A DNA stretch of 64,000 nt, from the NCBI GenBank assembly GCA_018340805.1, contig JACMZG010001913.1:28700434-28764433 (forward strand), in the 5' to 3' direction. The notes under the pieces were generated by a model. It had not been told where the DNA came from, ran no database searches, and saw nothing but the letters and a program-made list of their open reading frames with translations. The first letter of the stretch is position 1, and each line of letters starts with the position of its first letter. Shown here piece by piece: positions 1 through 34,657 of this stretch. Source of the DNA: Microvelia longipes (taxonomy: Eukaryota > Arthropoda > Insecta > Hemiptera > Veliidae). Made by a program: the position numbers and the translations under genes.

Positions 1-30
1 TATCTACACAAGAACAATAAATAAATAAAT

Positions 31-65
31 AATATATATATATATATATATATATAATAAATATA

Positions 66-98
<33 letters not shown>

Positions 99-114
99 AT
101 GTGTGTGTGTGTGT

Positions 115-145
<31 letters not shown>

Positions 146-161
146 TGTGTTGTGTGTACAT
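31..161. repeat. (AT)n / (GT)n microsatellite
   Basis: Alternating AT dinucleotides run to about position 100 and then switch to GT dinucleotides to about 160. This is a simple compound microsatellite in a CDK12 intron. The Thr/His- and Tyr/Ile-rich reading frame across it is a by-product. Confidence 0.95.
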
Positions 162-538
162 GGTATTTAAAAATAAAAATACTAATTTTATTTAATATAG
201 CATAACAATAATAAATATTTGCTAAAAGCATAATAATAATAACTTGCTGAGGGTGATAATAAAGATGTTTCGGGGTTTAAAGAACTTTCAAGTGAAAAAT
301 TCAGCCTGGTAAGGAAGTAAGTTTTTGACGTACTAAGATAGCTCAAAAATTTCTTTTCTGACCTTGAACTTTGCCTTAGCATGACCTTGAGACAATGAAA
401 ACGTGGATCTAATCTTGTCTCAAGACAAAATCCAAAATTTGCATAACAGGTAAAAGAAACCTAAATGTAACCAGGTTGTATCTAATTACCATTACTCCAT
501 ATTTATTGTATATAATTATTATGTTCAATGTTAATCAG

Positions 539-23735
<23,197 letters not shown>

Positions 23736-24900
23736 TTGCTACAGAACATATTCTATAGGATTGTATAGGAACCAAACTAATTGACACGAGAGCTAGGTTT
23801 TATTAATTAATTACATTTAACTATGAAAAAAAAAATGTTGTAAATGTTTAAATAATTGAATTTTGAGGTGTTAATAATTTAATGTATTTTTTCTTGAAAT
23901 TTTATGTATAAATATAAATTATTTGATTTAATAATGTTGGTTTTATTGAGTTAAACCTGTTTGATGTCCATGGTTTTGGTAAACTGTTGAGCTAATTTTA
24001 TGAAGTTGGCAATGACCTTTTGTTTTCCAAACAAACATCTAACTTTATTGAGGATTTGGAAAAAATGTTATTTTTTAAATAATTTAATTTAAAAAAAAAA
24101 CTTTATCAAAAATATTAATTATTATTATTTCATTGATATAAAATAAAAATTGAAAAAGTGTCACCAACCCCACCACTACTCCCTCTGGAACTCGCAACAC
24201 TCCTACATCCTTCCTATCAGGATCTTAACTTTTTTTCCATCTAAACGTAACCCGTTTAGAAAGCCGTTTATTTCCCATATGCCCCAATAATTATTACATA
24301 TGTTATCTGCTATTGAAAACTTAAGATGTATAAATGACTTAAAAGGATTTTTTTTAAGTCTTTATGAAGGATCTTAACTTCTTTATTATTGTGTAGTGGT
24401 TTATCGTACACATTTAATGTTATTCTTATTTTATTTGAGATAGTTAAGTTATGAATTATAAGAAAATACAAAATTACTAGACTTTATGTTGACAGTAAGA
24501 GTGTTAGACATTGAAAGTTAAAAACACCAACTTTATATGCTTCCCTAATACTTTTAAACTCTATACGAGACAAGTTGTCCCGTGCTCATCTATTTTCCTT
24601 GAAAATTTTGGCGACACCTTTTTTGCCTTTTTGCTCCCCCTGTGAGGTTTGGTGGTTTTCACAGGTGAATTAAAAGTTTAAGTTACAAAAAAAGAAACTG
24701 TATTAAAGGTATATCACATGTTTTTTAGCATAGATATAAAACTGAAAGACAGTGAACATAATTCAAACTTTATAAAAGTTCAGAATTGCGTGGTTGTCCA
24801 GCCGAAACACAAGTTTTCATTGGAATGCATGCTTTTTGGCTCATCAATCCATTTCTTGCTTCAGTTTTCAATAGATGCTTTATAACCTGGATAATAATAG
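23736..24900. other. CDK12 3' UTR and intergenic DNA
   Basis: AT-rich sequence downstream of the CDK12 stop. No further gene or element is recognised before the repeat at 24905. Confidence 0.5.
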
Positions 24901-24904
24901 TGTA

Positions 24905-25145
24905 ATAACTTGTTTTTAAGTTTTCAAAGAAAATGAGTGTCCTATGCACGGCACAACAATATTTGTACTCATTTGAAGCTCATTTTTAGTAAATTAACAT
25001 AAAAAAAAATTAAATAAGTTGTGATGCTATTGCTCAGGTTATAAATAATATATTAAAAACGTAAGCAAAACAATGGATTGATAAACAAGAAAGCAATTTG
25101 CTAGGATTGTGGGCCACCACGCCAGAATTATTTTGAAGTTATACA
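24905..25145. mobile_element. Interspersed repeat (copy 2)
   Basis: Diverged, incomplete relative of 5752-6078, sharing GGATTGATAAACAAGAAAGC and a GC-rich end before CCAGAATTATTTTGAAGTTA. Confidence 0.4.
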
Positions 25146-25312
25146 CTTAAAATAAACACATGACCCTCAACTCATAAGCTAATTTTTCTTTGAAAATTCA
25201 CTAAATGAGAAGCTCCATTACATAACTCCCAAACTTTCATAACTTAGCGCTATTTCAAATTTATGAGTAAAACTGCCTACAACTTTGTTTTCCTTCCATT
25301 GACTTTCTTTTG

Positions 25313-26410
25313 TCAAAGTTGTGATCCAGGATCATCTATCAATAGAAGTGTATAATTGTTTTGGGCCATTTCTACCTCCTTAACTTCAGTTTTAACAGTT
25401 CTAGGAGTAGCTGCTTCAATAATAGCTTCAAAATTAGCTGCATGTGCCATAACAGCATCTAATTGCTCGTGATGTTTTATTAATGAAATTACTTTTTCGA
25501 TATGACTTTCAAAAGTTCTGATCCTATTTTTTAATGATTCTTGGGGTGTAGCAAGCCCCATGTCACTGTAATTTAACTTTAGGGTGGCTAAAATATTCTG
25601 TACATTTTCATTGTAGTTTGCGTCTTTGTTATAGACTGCATCATTGTTTGCTTCATTAATTATTCCTTCTTCGACTATTACTTCAAAGGAACCTTCATCA
25701 TCTGGATTAATATCTAATACTTCATATGATTTAATTTTTAATTTTCCACGGCGTTTGTGTTTACATTTCCTTTCTTTACTTAAAGTAACTCTTTCTATTT
25801 CATTATCATGTCCAACATGAGTAGATATATATTTGACAGAACACTGACCACTCGGCATCACAGAGGCTAGCATCTTTGAAGGACAATAACCATTGATTTT
25901 ATTACTCCCAGTTCCTTTCAAACACCTTAACCCTTTTCCATCCGGATGATAAAACCCAGATCGAAAACAAGCAAATTGATGTTGGGTAGCTCCATCAATT
26001 GTTTTATAAGCTGTTCTCGACATAACAAATTTGGTATTTGATTTCTTTTGTAAGCTCTTCTTCCATTCAATAAATTCCTCATAAGTCAAAAATTCTATGA
26101 TCTGTTCTGTTAAATTGATTTGATGCACATTGGCAAAATGTTGGTGCAACAAAACTTTTTTAACAGTTTTAAATTGACAGATTGAGCAGTGATAATACGG
26201 AGCCTTTTTAAGGCCATCACAAGTTTTTACATGCCTTGTAAGATTAAATTTCTTAGAAAAGGTTTTATCACATGAACTGCAAAGGAAGCTAGCAGGTTTT
26301 GAACAAGAATGCGTTCTTATATGAACCGCCAAATTCCCTTTATTTGCAAATTTTTTGGAACATATATCACACATATACTTAAATTCTTTCTTAAATAGAT
26401 CATGATCCAT
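25313..26410 (-). CDS. C2H2 zinc-finger protein with MULE-type Cys/His domain, intronless
   Basis: An uninterrupted 365-codon ORF. Residues about 13-110 hold three C2H2 fingers: CDICSKKFANKGNLAVHIRT with H, CSSCDKTFSKKFNLTRH, and CSICQFKTVKKVLLHQHF with H. The first two have canonical C-x2-C…H-x3-4-H/C spacing. Residues about 125-215 form a second Cys/His region with FACFRSGFY, GKGLRCLKGTGSNKINGYCP and STHVGH, as in FAR1/FLYWCH-like domains fused to MULE-type transposases and insect ZSWIM-like proteins. A basic stretch (KERKCKHKRRGKLKIK) and an acidic C-terminal half follow. No transposase DDE domain is present. It is probably a nuclear DNA-binding protein, a domesticated or retroposed relative of a MULE-associated gene. 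The start is the first ATG before finger 1. Intact coding amid degraded repeats suggests function or recent origin; no target is known. Confidence 0.85.
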   Translation of the reverse strand: MDHDLFKKEFKYMCDICSKKFANKGNLAVHIRTHSCSKPASFLCSSCDKTFSKKFNLTRHVKTCDGLKKAPYYHCSICQFKTVKKVLLHQHFANVHQINLTEQIIEFLTYEEFIEWKKSLQKKSNTKFVMSRTAYKTIDGATQHQFACFRSGFYHPDGKGLRCLKGTGSNKINGYCPSKMLASVMPSGQCSVKYISTHVGHDNEIERVTLSKERKCKHKRRGKLKIKSYEVLDINPDDEGSFEVIVEEGIINEANNDAVYNKDANYNENVQNILATLKLNYSDMGLATPQESLKNRIRTFESHIEKVISLIKHHEQLDAVMAHAANFEAIIEAATPRTVKTEVKEVEMAQNNYTLLLIDDPGSQL

Positions 26411-26855
26411 TCCAACAATGATGAAAAGGTCTAAAGAATTTTGAAAAAATAAAACAAATTAAATAATAAGAGGTGACATAAAAAACTCGCTTCTACGCTG
26501 TACTATGTCAAACTCCGATCACAACACTACTTACGAAATCGGGATTTCAAAAATAAAAAAAAACAAATCTCTTTTTGTACTTTTTAAATGTTTTGCTTCC
26601 CTTTATACGAACCAAAAATAATATAGTAAACTTGTGTCTCGAAAATGATAAACACGCAATTTTCCGAACGGAATGTCTGGTAGGTATCAGTTGGTATTAG
26701 CACTGGATTTCAACTAAACAATCAACCACATATAACTAAATTAATAATTTAATTCAGCTAAACTAAAAATACAAATAATAAATCCATGTATTCAAAGAGA
26801 CTTTAAGGCCCGTCTACATTATTCTTTATTCTAGTATTCTTTATTCTATGCTAAA
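26411..26855. other. 5' flank of the zinc-finger gene
   Basis: AT-rich DNA left of a MITE. Presumably contains the zinc-finger promoter on the minus strand; no clear TATA or initiator can be assigned. Confidence 0.4.
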
Positions 26856-27726
26856 CTTAGAATAATACTTTATATAGAAGGAGCACTACTGATAACACGA
26901 AAGCCGGTTGACTCATAGAGATATATACTAGAGGGGGCATAGCCTATCTCAATACATTGAGAGGCCTGAAACATTGTATTGGGGGCTCTCAGGGGCTCTG
27001 TGTAACCTCATTGAAACCTCCTTCAAGAGTGAGTTAAGGCAATAATAAATCTATTGTTTTCGGCTTCCTATACCTTGTTTGTGTTTTGGTTTGTATTTTT
27101 AACGTACTACTATATAAGTTATTGTAATTTTGTACTGATTATTTGATTACATTATAAGCGAAGGTGGTCAGGTTATTTTGTCAGTGTTTCAAAATTCAAC
27201 CAATAGGGCCCCTCTAGTAATAATATCTCTATGGGTTGACTGGTGCAACTAAGTAATGCTGCCACCCTAACAATATACAATTTTCTAAAAAAAAAGTTGG
27301 CAATACTTCCGGTTGCTGAATTATTATGTTCTATTATTAATTAATGATTGATTATTCATAAAATATTGATATAAATATCGGTGCATTACAATATTTAAAG
27401 CATTTTTGATTGTAGTTTAACGTATTTATTAAAATTTTATATAATAAGTAGTCCTCGTCAACTAAATGTAGATTCTTGTATTCCGACACCCTTTTGCCAT
27501 CTAAGACCAGTTTTATTAAATATTCAGCAGGTGTTTTAAGTTATTATATTTGTTCTTAACAATCTTTCTTCATTAATAGATATTTATGACAAATATTTAA
27601 AATAATGTTTTGTTGTCAGGTTGGCAGCATTACTTAGTTGCACCAGTCAACCGCTTTTCGTGTTATCAGTGGAATTACATTGTGTTTACGGTCCTGTGCT
27701 CCTTCTATATATAGTATTATTCTAAG
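26856..27726. mobile_element. MITE family A, copy 2 (complete, with nested MITE)
   Basis: The left end CTTAGAATAATACTTTATAT is mirrored by ATATAGTATTATTCTAAG at the right. The flanks are a perfect 8-bp duplication ATGCTAAA (26848-26855, 27727-27734). The terminal inverted repeats extend inward over more than 100 bp, including the GGTTGACTGGTGCAAC segment, which the nested element at 26914 splits. Confidence 0.9.
26914..27233. mobile_element. MITE family B, copy 1, nested in family A
   Basis: The ends CATAGAGATATATACTAGAG and TAATAATATCTCTATG are inverted repeats. The target duplication GGTTGACT (26906-26913 and 27234-27241) is perfect and 8 bp long, typical of hAT. A second copy lies inverted at 50977-51247. 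Confidence 0.9.
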
Positions 27727-27831
27727 ATGCTAAAACTTGCATGTATTTTACAATTTTGATAAGTCATATCGAATGAGTTCTTCTTCATTTTCTTAAATTT
27801 AAATTCTTAACAGTAAAAAATTCCTATTACA

Positions 27832-28672
27832 GGGTGCCATTCGTTGGCGCTCCAAATCGTTGGAGCTCCAACGATATGGAGCGCCAACGAATTGCCTGCA
27901 CTTACATTTTCTCGCGTGATTTCTCTAAAAATTCATAGACGCTCCAAGTCGTTGGCGCTCCATATCGTTGGAGCTCTATTTGAAATGGAGCTCGAACGAT
28001 TTGGAGCGTCTATGAATTTTTAGAGAAATCACGCGAGAAAATGTAAGTGCAGGCAATTCGTTGGCGCTCCATATCGTTGTAGCGCCAACGAATTGGAGCG
28101 CCAACGATTACACCCGAAATCAATAATATTCGTTGGCGCTCCATGTTGTTGAAGCGCCATTTTAAGTGGAGCGCGAACGATTTGGAGCGTTCTTAAATGG
28201 CGCGTGTACAATTTTTAATCAAAAATAATAAATTGCAGTTCTCCGAGCATAGTAGGGTTTAAGTAACTTTGCACTTGATAATTCAAGTATTTCGTCATAA
28301 GTTAATTTTGATTGGTTGGCTTCCTTTTTTAAAGGGAAGTTAAAGGTCAAGTTTCATTTATTACACTGTAATTATTGGAGCTCCAACGATATGGAGCGCC
28401 AACGAATGGCGCGCCAACGAAATGCCTGCACTTACATTTTCTCGCGTGATTTATCTAAAAATTCATAGACGCTCCAAATCGTTCGAGCTCCATTTCAAAT
28501 GGAGCTCCAACGATATGGAGCGCCAACGACTTGGAGCGTCTATGAAATTTTAGAGAAATCACGCGAGAAAATGTAAGTGCAGGCAATTCGTTGGCGCTCC
28601 AAGTTGTTGGCGCTCCAAATCGTTGGAGCTCCATGGAGCTCCAACGATTTGGAGTGCCAACGAATGGCACCC
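27832..28672. mobile_element. Foldback element built from a repeated palindromic word
   Basis: Outer ends GGGTGCCATTCGTTGG (27832) and CCAACGAATGGCACCC (to 28672) are inverted copies. The interior is dominated by the word CGTTGG(A/C)GCTCC and its complement, many copies in both orientations. Two 163-nt palindromes of equal length (27893-28055 and 28423-28585) each start TGCCTGCACTTACATTTTCT and end with its complement. A sub-element ending CCAACGATTACACCC closes near 28113. No coding potential. Its GC content is far above the surroundings. Confidence 0.85.
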
Positions 28673-29218
28673 GTTTGAGGGACTGATATTCTTCTTTATT
28701 CTTCTTAAGAAGAATGAACAACATAGACCCCTTTTTTTAACGCTTAATAAGTCCTTTTAAAAACATTTAAAAAGTAATTTAACTCTTAATTCTTAAAAAG
28801 AAAACCTTTGACTAAATGAAAATGGGCTCAAAAGTTCAAGGAAAAAATTATTTTTTAATATAACGCTTGACATATAAAGAAAGTCGAAAACTGCACATAA
28901 GGAACAATGTAATTTTAAAGCGAGGTTGTCCTCCACCTCCCTCCGCAGTGTAGCCATGCAGGTCGTGCGCTCGCACCTTATTATTCTAAGATTTGAGGAC
29001 AACCACTAGCATAGAGAAGAGATTAAACCACTAGTTGCATTTGAGAAGCGTTAAGTTCCTGGAGAGAAGCGTGCAGTGGTGCAGGCTAAAATTTAAGCAA
29101 TTGGAAGGTTCACTTGTGTAGTCTGTTATCATTAAATTGTTTAAATTAGTGCTTTAGGTAAACCAAAAAAGTGCCATCGTATATTTTATTTTAACTGTTA
29201 ATATATTTTGTGTTCTTA
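28673..29218. promoter_or_regulatory. Likely promoter/5' UTR region of the caspase gene
   Basis: About 550 bp between the foldback element and the caspase ATG. A GC-richer patch at 28920-28990 contains an inverted pair GGTTGTCCTC (28923) / GAGGACAACC (28993). No TATA box is convincing. The assignment is by position only. Confidence 0.3.
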
Positions 29219-29353
29219 ATGAATTCTGAAGATCGTCACAGGTTGTTCAAAAATGAGGATTATTTCGTTGAAAATGTTCGAAATTTCGATCAGTTGTTGG
29301 ACAAATTGGTGCCCGAGTTGTTACCTCAAGAAATCAAAGACCATTTATTACAG
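29219..29353 (+). CDS. Dronc: Dronc exon 1: CARD N-terminal half
   Basis: ATG at 29219; 45 codons beginning [20 protein letters not shown] and ending EIKDHLLQ before donor GTAAAATTT. The alpha-helical pattern with [11 protein letters not shown] matches CARD helices 1-3. The ATG is the first in frame and follows an AT-rich leader. Confidence 0.88.
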
Positions 29354-32300
29354 GTAAAATTTTTAAATTATACATTGGTTTGAGTGGATGCTTGGACTTG
29401 CTGTAAAAGGATGTTTATGAAGTCTATGGAGGTATTGACAGTGATGAATAGTTAACAGGGTAAGCATCTGATTAAGGAAGGAGCATAATATTAGAACCAA
29501 TAGAATTCTTCCCTTATTCACTGAGCTGTTATCTGATAAGACAAATATTACAGGAGTTGTGGAAGAACTGCTATAGAACTCTGAGCCTCTACTCCATTTA
29601 TTTATTTTTTAAGAAGATAAAATCTTTAATTGTATTCAGGAAGAAATTGTTAACATTTTGCTTTTATGCTTTATATTTAGTACATTCTTACAGCATACAG
29701 AATTCGTGGATCACATTAATACCCTTTGTACATATGCGGTTGGAACCATGTGAAAGGAATTCAATGGATACTCTAGAACTATGGAGATGGAATCTAGATC
29801 GATCCTCCCATTATGCTTGGGTCTTAAGTCAATGGCAGGCTAGAGGGCCATATTTAATTTATTACTGTTATTGACAAAGAGAAGCAAAGGAAGAAAAGAG
29901 GAAGAGAAGTGAGAGGTTACAGTCTATCGTTTAGTTTAAAAATCCCCAAGGTCATAAGTATTTTGGGGTTAGACCAATCAGAGAAGCCGCTGCCAACCTC
30001 TCACTTATAAAGAGAAAAAAAATCCCTACCACCATAACCGCTGTAGGGAAAAAACCTTCTTCTCGGCAATTGTTCACTTTGTTTGTGGTTCTTCTTTTGA
30101 TTACATCGTTTTGAAAACTACTTTCAAAGTAATCTTAAAAATTATATTTTAAAATAAAACTTCACTAAAGAAATGTAAAAAAAAACATCACCAAGAAAAT
30201 ACGGGTAAAATAACCTGTTTTGTTCACACAGTTTTTTCCCACTCCCTTCTTGCAGGGTTTTTTTCTTGTGGTGCCTAAACTGACCTGAACTGTGCCTAAA
30301 TTGAACGATAGACTGTAATTACCATGGTTATCTATAAAATTTGACATTGTAAATTGAATAAATGTCTTGTAAATATATGTATGTATATGTTTGTACAAAT
30401 ATATTTAAACAAACAATAAAACATTAAAATAAAATAATTATATTTATTTGCGATTCAAAGAGATAGTTGTAAGCTAGGCAATACCAATGGTGGGAAAACG
30501 AAAGGGTGATAATTTTTTTTCATAGGATCAGCATGGGAGCCGATTGAAACTATACATTCATTTCCTTATTGTTACTTAATTTGTGATAAATGAGCTAAAA
30601 ATTCATGGAACGACCATCAGTTCTATAAACATTTTCAATATTTCATAGATAAATACTTTGATTATTTTGAAAAATAGAATCAGGCTCTTATTTCTACAGA
30701 CTTGGATTTGTTCATTTTTTAAGCTGGTATTTACCAATATAAATATGAAACATGGTTTTATATTAGTTTTAAATAAAATAATGTAATTATTGTATACTTT
30801 GATATTTGTGTATGCTATACTAAATGGTTATTATTGTATTGTTTATTAGTTATTCTAATGTATGTTTCCCGACATTGGTCAAATTTCTAACCTTGTGTCA
30901 TCCTTGTTGAACTGTTTATAGGTTGATGGCAACCCATCTGATCAGAAAAAAGAATTGCTTTATATCATTCCTAAGCGAGGTCCATCTGCTTTTAGAATCT
31001 TCATGCAATGTCTCCAGGCAACAGGAAATGAAGATGTTGCAAATACAATCCAACTTGGGTTAGATCATTTTATTTATATTTTTTTACTTATAGTTAATTA
31101 GTTTGAAACAAGATAAGTTTACAGGCTGACCAAGAAATGAAAAAAATAAGAATGCACTGATCAGGGGGTTCCAGCTTTAGCGATTTGGTTGTTCCGTAGC
31201 AGTGCCAGTCCCCCAAGGTTGTGCAGAAAATAGTAAGTTCGTTGGTTGTAATTGGTTAGACTCGTGTATTTCCAGTGTGACAGAAAACCTTGTGTATACA
31301 ATGTTTACTTAATTATTAGAGATTTGTTATGACAATTTTTTAGCACTGTAGGTCTTAGTTTAGGACTCTTCTTTGATCCTTGTGGTGTCCTTCTGTCTTT
31401 TCTGCATTTTCTTGCTATTCTGTTTGTAGTCCTGTCTAAGGGGTGGTAGTTCAACAAGATTCTAGGGATTCTATGGGAAGGATATTTTAAAATGTGATAT
31501 TTAGGTATTTAAACCAGGTTAAGTATGTTATTTTCAAAGAAATCATGCGGGTTTAATCTATTTACGGGTTGATTTTGATAAAATATATTCATTTTATTTT
31601 TCACTAATTCTACGATTTTTATTAAATATTTATTTTTATACAATAAAATATAAATTATTTTATTTTAAATTTGAAAACGTATTTTTAAACTTTTTAGTAC
31701 CTATTGCTAAAAATTAATTAATGGTTGTATTTTATTAATCCAGAGGCTAGAGAACAAATAGGAATAATCCAATTTGTTTTCTTTTTATTAAGAATTACAA
31801 TTTTAATTGCAAATTATAATTTAATAATAATACCATGCGGGTGTAATCTCATTATTGAATAAACTGAAACTAAATAAAAACCTCGTTTCGTCTGGCTATG
31901 ATTATGATTGGCGCTTTCAACAACGGTAAAGCCTGGTGCGCTACCGATCGAGATATAGTCTCTCGATCGCTATAACATGTTCTTCTAAGATAACGAATAA
32001 AGTTTTTTTGCTTTGTAATCGTTTACTGTCTCGACCCTCTCAATTTTCTTTGTTTGATTAATATTTTTAAAATAATCCATAAAATAAAATGGACCACAAT
32101 TATTATTTTTTCAAAATTGATAGAACATTTACATGTGATCAAAACAGAAATATATAATTTTCGGAAACATTTTATAAAAAAAGGTTTGTAAAGGGGTTAT
32201 AAAAACACATTTTTAAATGTGACATTTATCAATCTATTTATCAATCTCATTGATGCATGTCAATTTTGAACTTACAGTGCTTGTTTTTAACGACATGAGG

Positions 32301-34626
32301 CAAGAATTCCCTGCTGCTTTCATGAGAGGTGACAACTATGACATTATTCTTTCAAATAAGAAAGAATCATCTCGGCGAACCGCTGAGAGCTAAAACCTTT
32401 ATGCCTAACATGGCCGAGCAATTCTTTTTAGCCTGGTCGGCAGTAATGTCTTCTGCTGATAGATTTAGACTACTTTGCTCTTGGCATGTTGATAGAGCCA
32501 GGAGAAAGAATTTGAGTAAAATAAAAACGCAAGAAAAGAAAATAAGTGTTCATAAATCTTCAAAAGTTTTAGCAACGCAAACAAATAAGCGAAATTTTAA
32601 ACAAATGAGCCAAATTCTCCTTGAACTCACTAAATATGGTGTCTATTAATAGGATAAGAATTTCTCATGATCTGATACTCTTTTTTAAGATTATTATCAG
32701 CAAAATAGACTGTTCATATCTATTAAATTGTGTTAGTTTCAATGTACCAACTTACAATACCAGGTCACCAAAAACTTTTTTCATTAACCAACATAATACC
32801 AACTAGGGACTAAATAGTCCAATAGATAGAATGGCTAGACATGCAAATACTCTTCCACAGCTTCAATTTATTCATCTTCTCTGGAACAATTCGAATTTCA
32901 AACTAAAATTTACATTTAAATTTTGCTTCAATCTCAAATTTGTTTAATGTTGCATCTTCACCTTTTTGCTTAATTTTTTACTCTCACTTTTTAAATATTT
33001 TACTTTTAGTAATTACTTAACTAACTTTAGGTTACATTTTACTTTTAGTAATTATATTTTAAGTAAACACTTAATATTTGCATGTACTGTTTAATTTGTA
33101 GTAACTTATTTGTTTTTAATTTTTATGTTTTGTAACTCATTTTTTGTATAGTATGGTTTATCCATAATAGAAGTCTTTATTTATTTAAAATTTGAACAAC
33201 GATGCAGACTACAATTTGGATTAATCAAATACAAGCATCCATTAAAATTTAGAAATAAGTATTTTAAATTGAAAATAAAATAAGAAATAATTTATATTTG
33301 ACACTATAAAGTAAATATTTAAAAACTTTTTGATAAAAATCGTAGAACTACAAAAAATTTAAATGAAATGAATACATTTCCTCAAAAACTACCCGCAAAT
33401 AGAATAAACCCGCGTGATTTATTTGAAAACGCCAAATTAAATACACTAAACCTGGGTTAAATCTCTAAATATCACATTTGAAAATATCCTTCCCATAGAA
33501 TCCCTAGAATCTTGTGGTAGTTCTCTTAGAAGTCGCAGGAATCAGACAGTCAGCCCCCATTCCCGCCTCTGGTATTTCATGAAGTTTAGTTTTATTATTA
33601 AAAATGTATTTTATGTTTATATTGCAATCTATTTGTGTGACATTAAAATGGCTTTAATTATTGCTTTCTACCCTTAAACAGTCTTGTTAGAGATACATTT
33701 TGGTTAAGATAAAAAGACTGGTTGTACCAAGATCTTGTTTTCTGAATTAATTGTTGATATTGCCTCCTCATATACCATGTCTATGGTTGTAGAGCATGGT
33801 TCCATAGAAATTAATTTGTAGTTATTGTCTACCGACATATTACATCTATGGTAGTTGGTTCCATAGAAATTAATTTGTAGTTATTGTCTACCGACATATT
33901 ACATCTATGGTAGTAGAGCATGGTTCCATAGAAATTAATTTGTAGTTATTGTCTACCGACATATTACATCTATGGTAGTAGAGCATGGTTCCATAGAAAT
34001 TAATTTGTAGTTATTGTCTACCGACATATTACATGGTAGTAGAGCATGGTTCCATAGAAATTAATTTGTAGTTATTGTCTACCGTGTTATATTCCCTTAA
34101 TATACTGAGGTACAGATATTCTGACCTACCTTAATAATGTACACCTCAGCCCTGAGGCTATATAAGCTAGTTAAACTTTAAAACATTGTTCATTTCATTT
34201 TTAATTTTAACATTGTTATTATGGTGAATCTATGTTAGTTGTGTTAATAAAATAAATTCAGTTTTTAAAAAGTTATTTTGTGTTTGGCTGAACATAACTG
34301 GCGCAGTCGGTAGGATAGGTTGTCAATTTTGAACGCATATCAAAGTTGTTCGTTTTAACGATTAAACAGCCTGACGAACTTGGCAGCAAACAACGAATAC
34401 TTTTCAAAATGAACGGATGTTTAACACAGCTACTACTGTAAGTTAATATAAACCTATACCTTATTTTTAAAGCAAATAACTTCAAGCAAAAGAAATTTTG
34501 ATGATAATGAAAACTTTGCTGATACTTTTGAAGAAATTTTATGCAATTTAATACAAGGATCATTTTCAACGAAAATATTATTTTAGAATTAAGTAAATAA
34601 TCTTTAAATAAAAATAATAATATTTA

Positions 34627-34657
<31 letters not shown>

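Larger units (their letters stand above)
31453..33515. mobile_element. MULE (Mutator-like) DNA transposon, 2.06 kb
   Basis: Inverted ends of more than 110 bp start CAAGATTCTAGGGATTCTAT at the left and are mirrored at the right, ending ATAGAATCCCTAGAATCTTG. The flanks carry a perfect 9-bp duplication TGGTAGTTC (31444-31452, 33516-33524), the MULE hallmark. The interior holds a transposase remnant (32277-32530) and a LINE fragment. The two termini differ by a 2-bp AA at the left. Confidence 0.9.

Noticed and set aside
29557..29874. 105-codon frame in caspase intron 1
   Set aside because: No domain, weak context, within an intron; likely chance.
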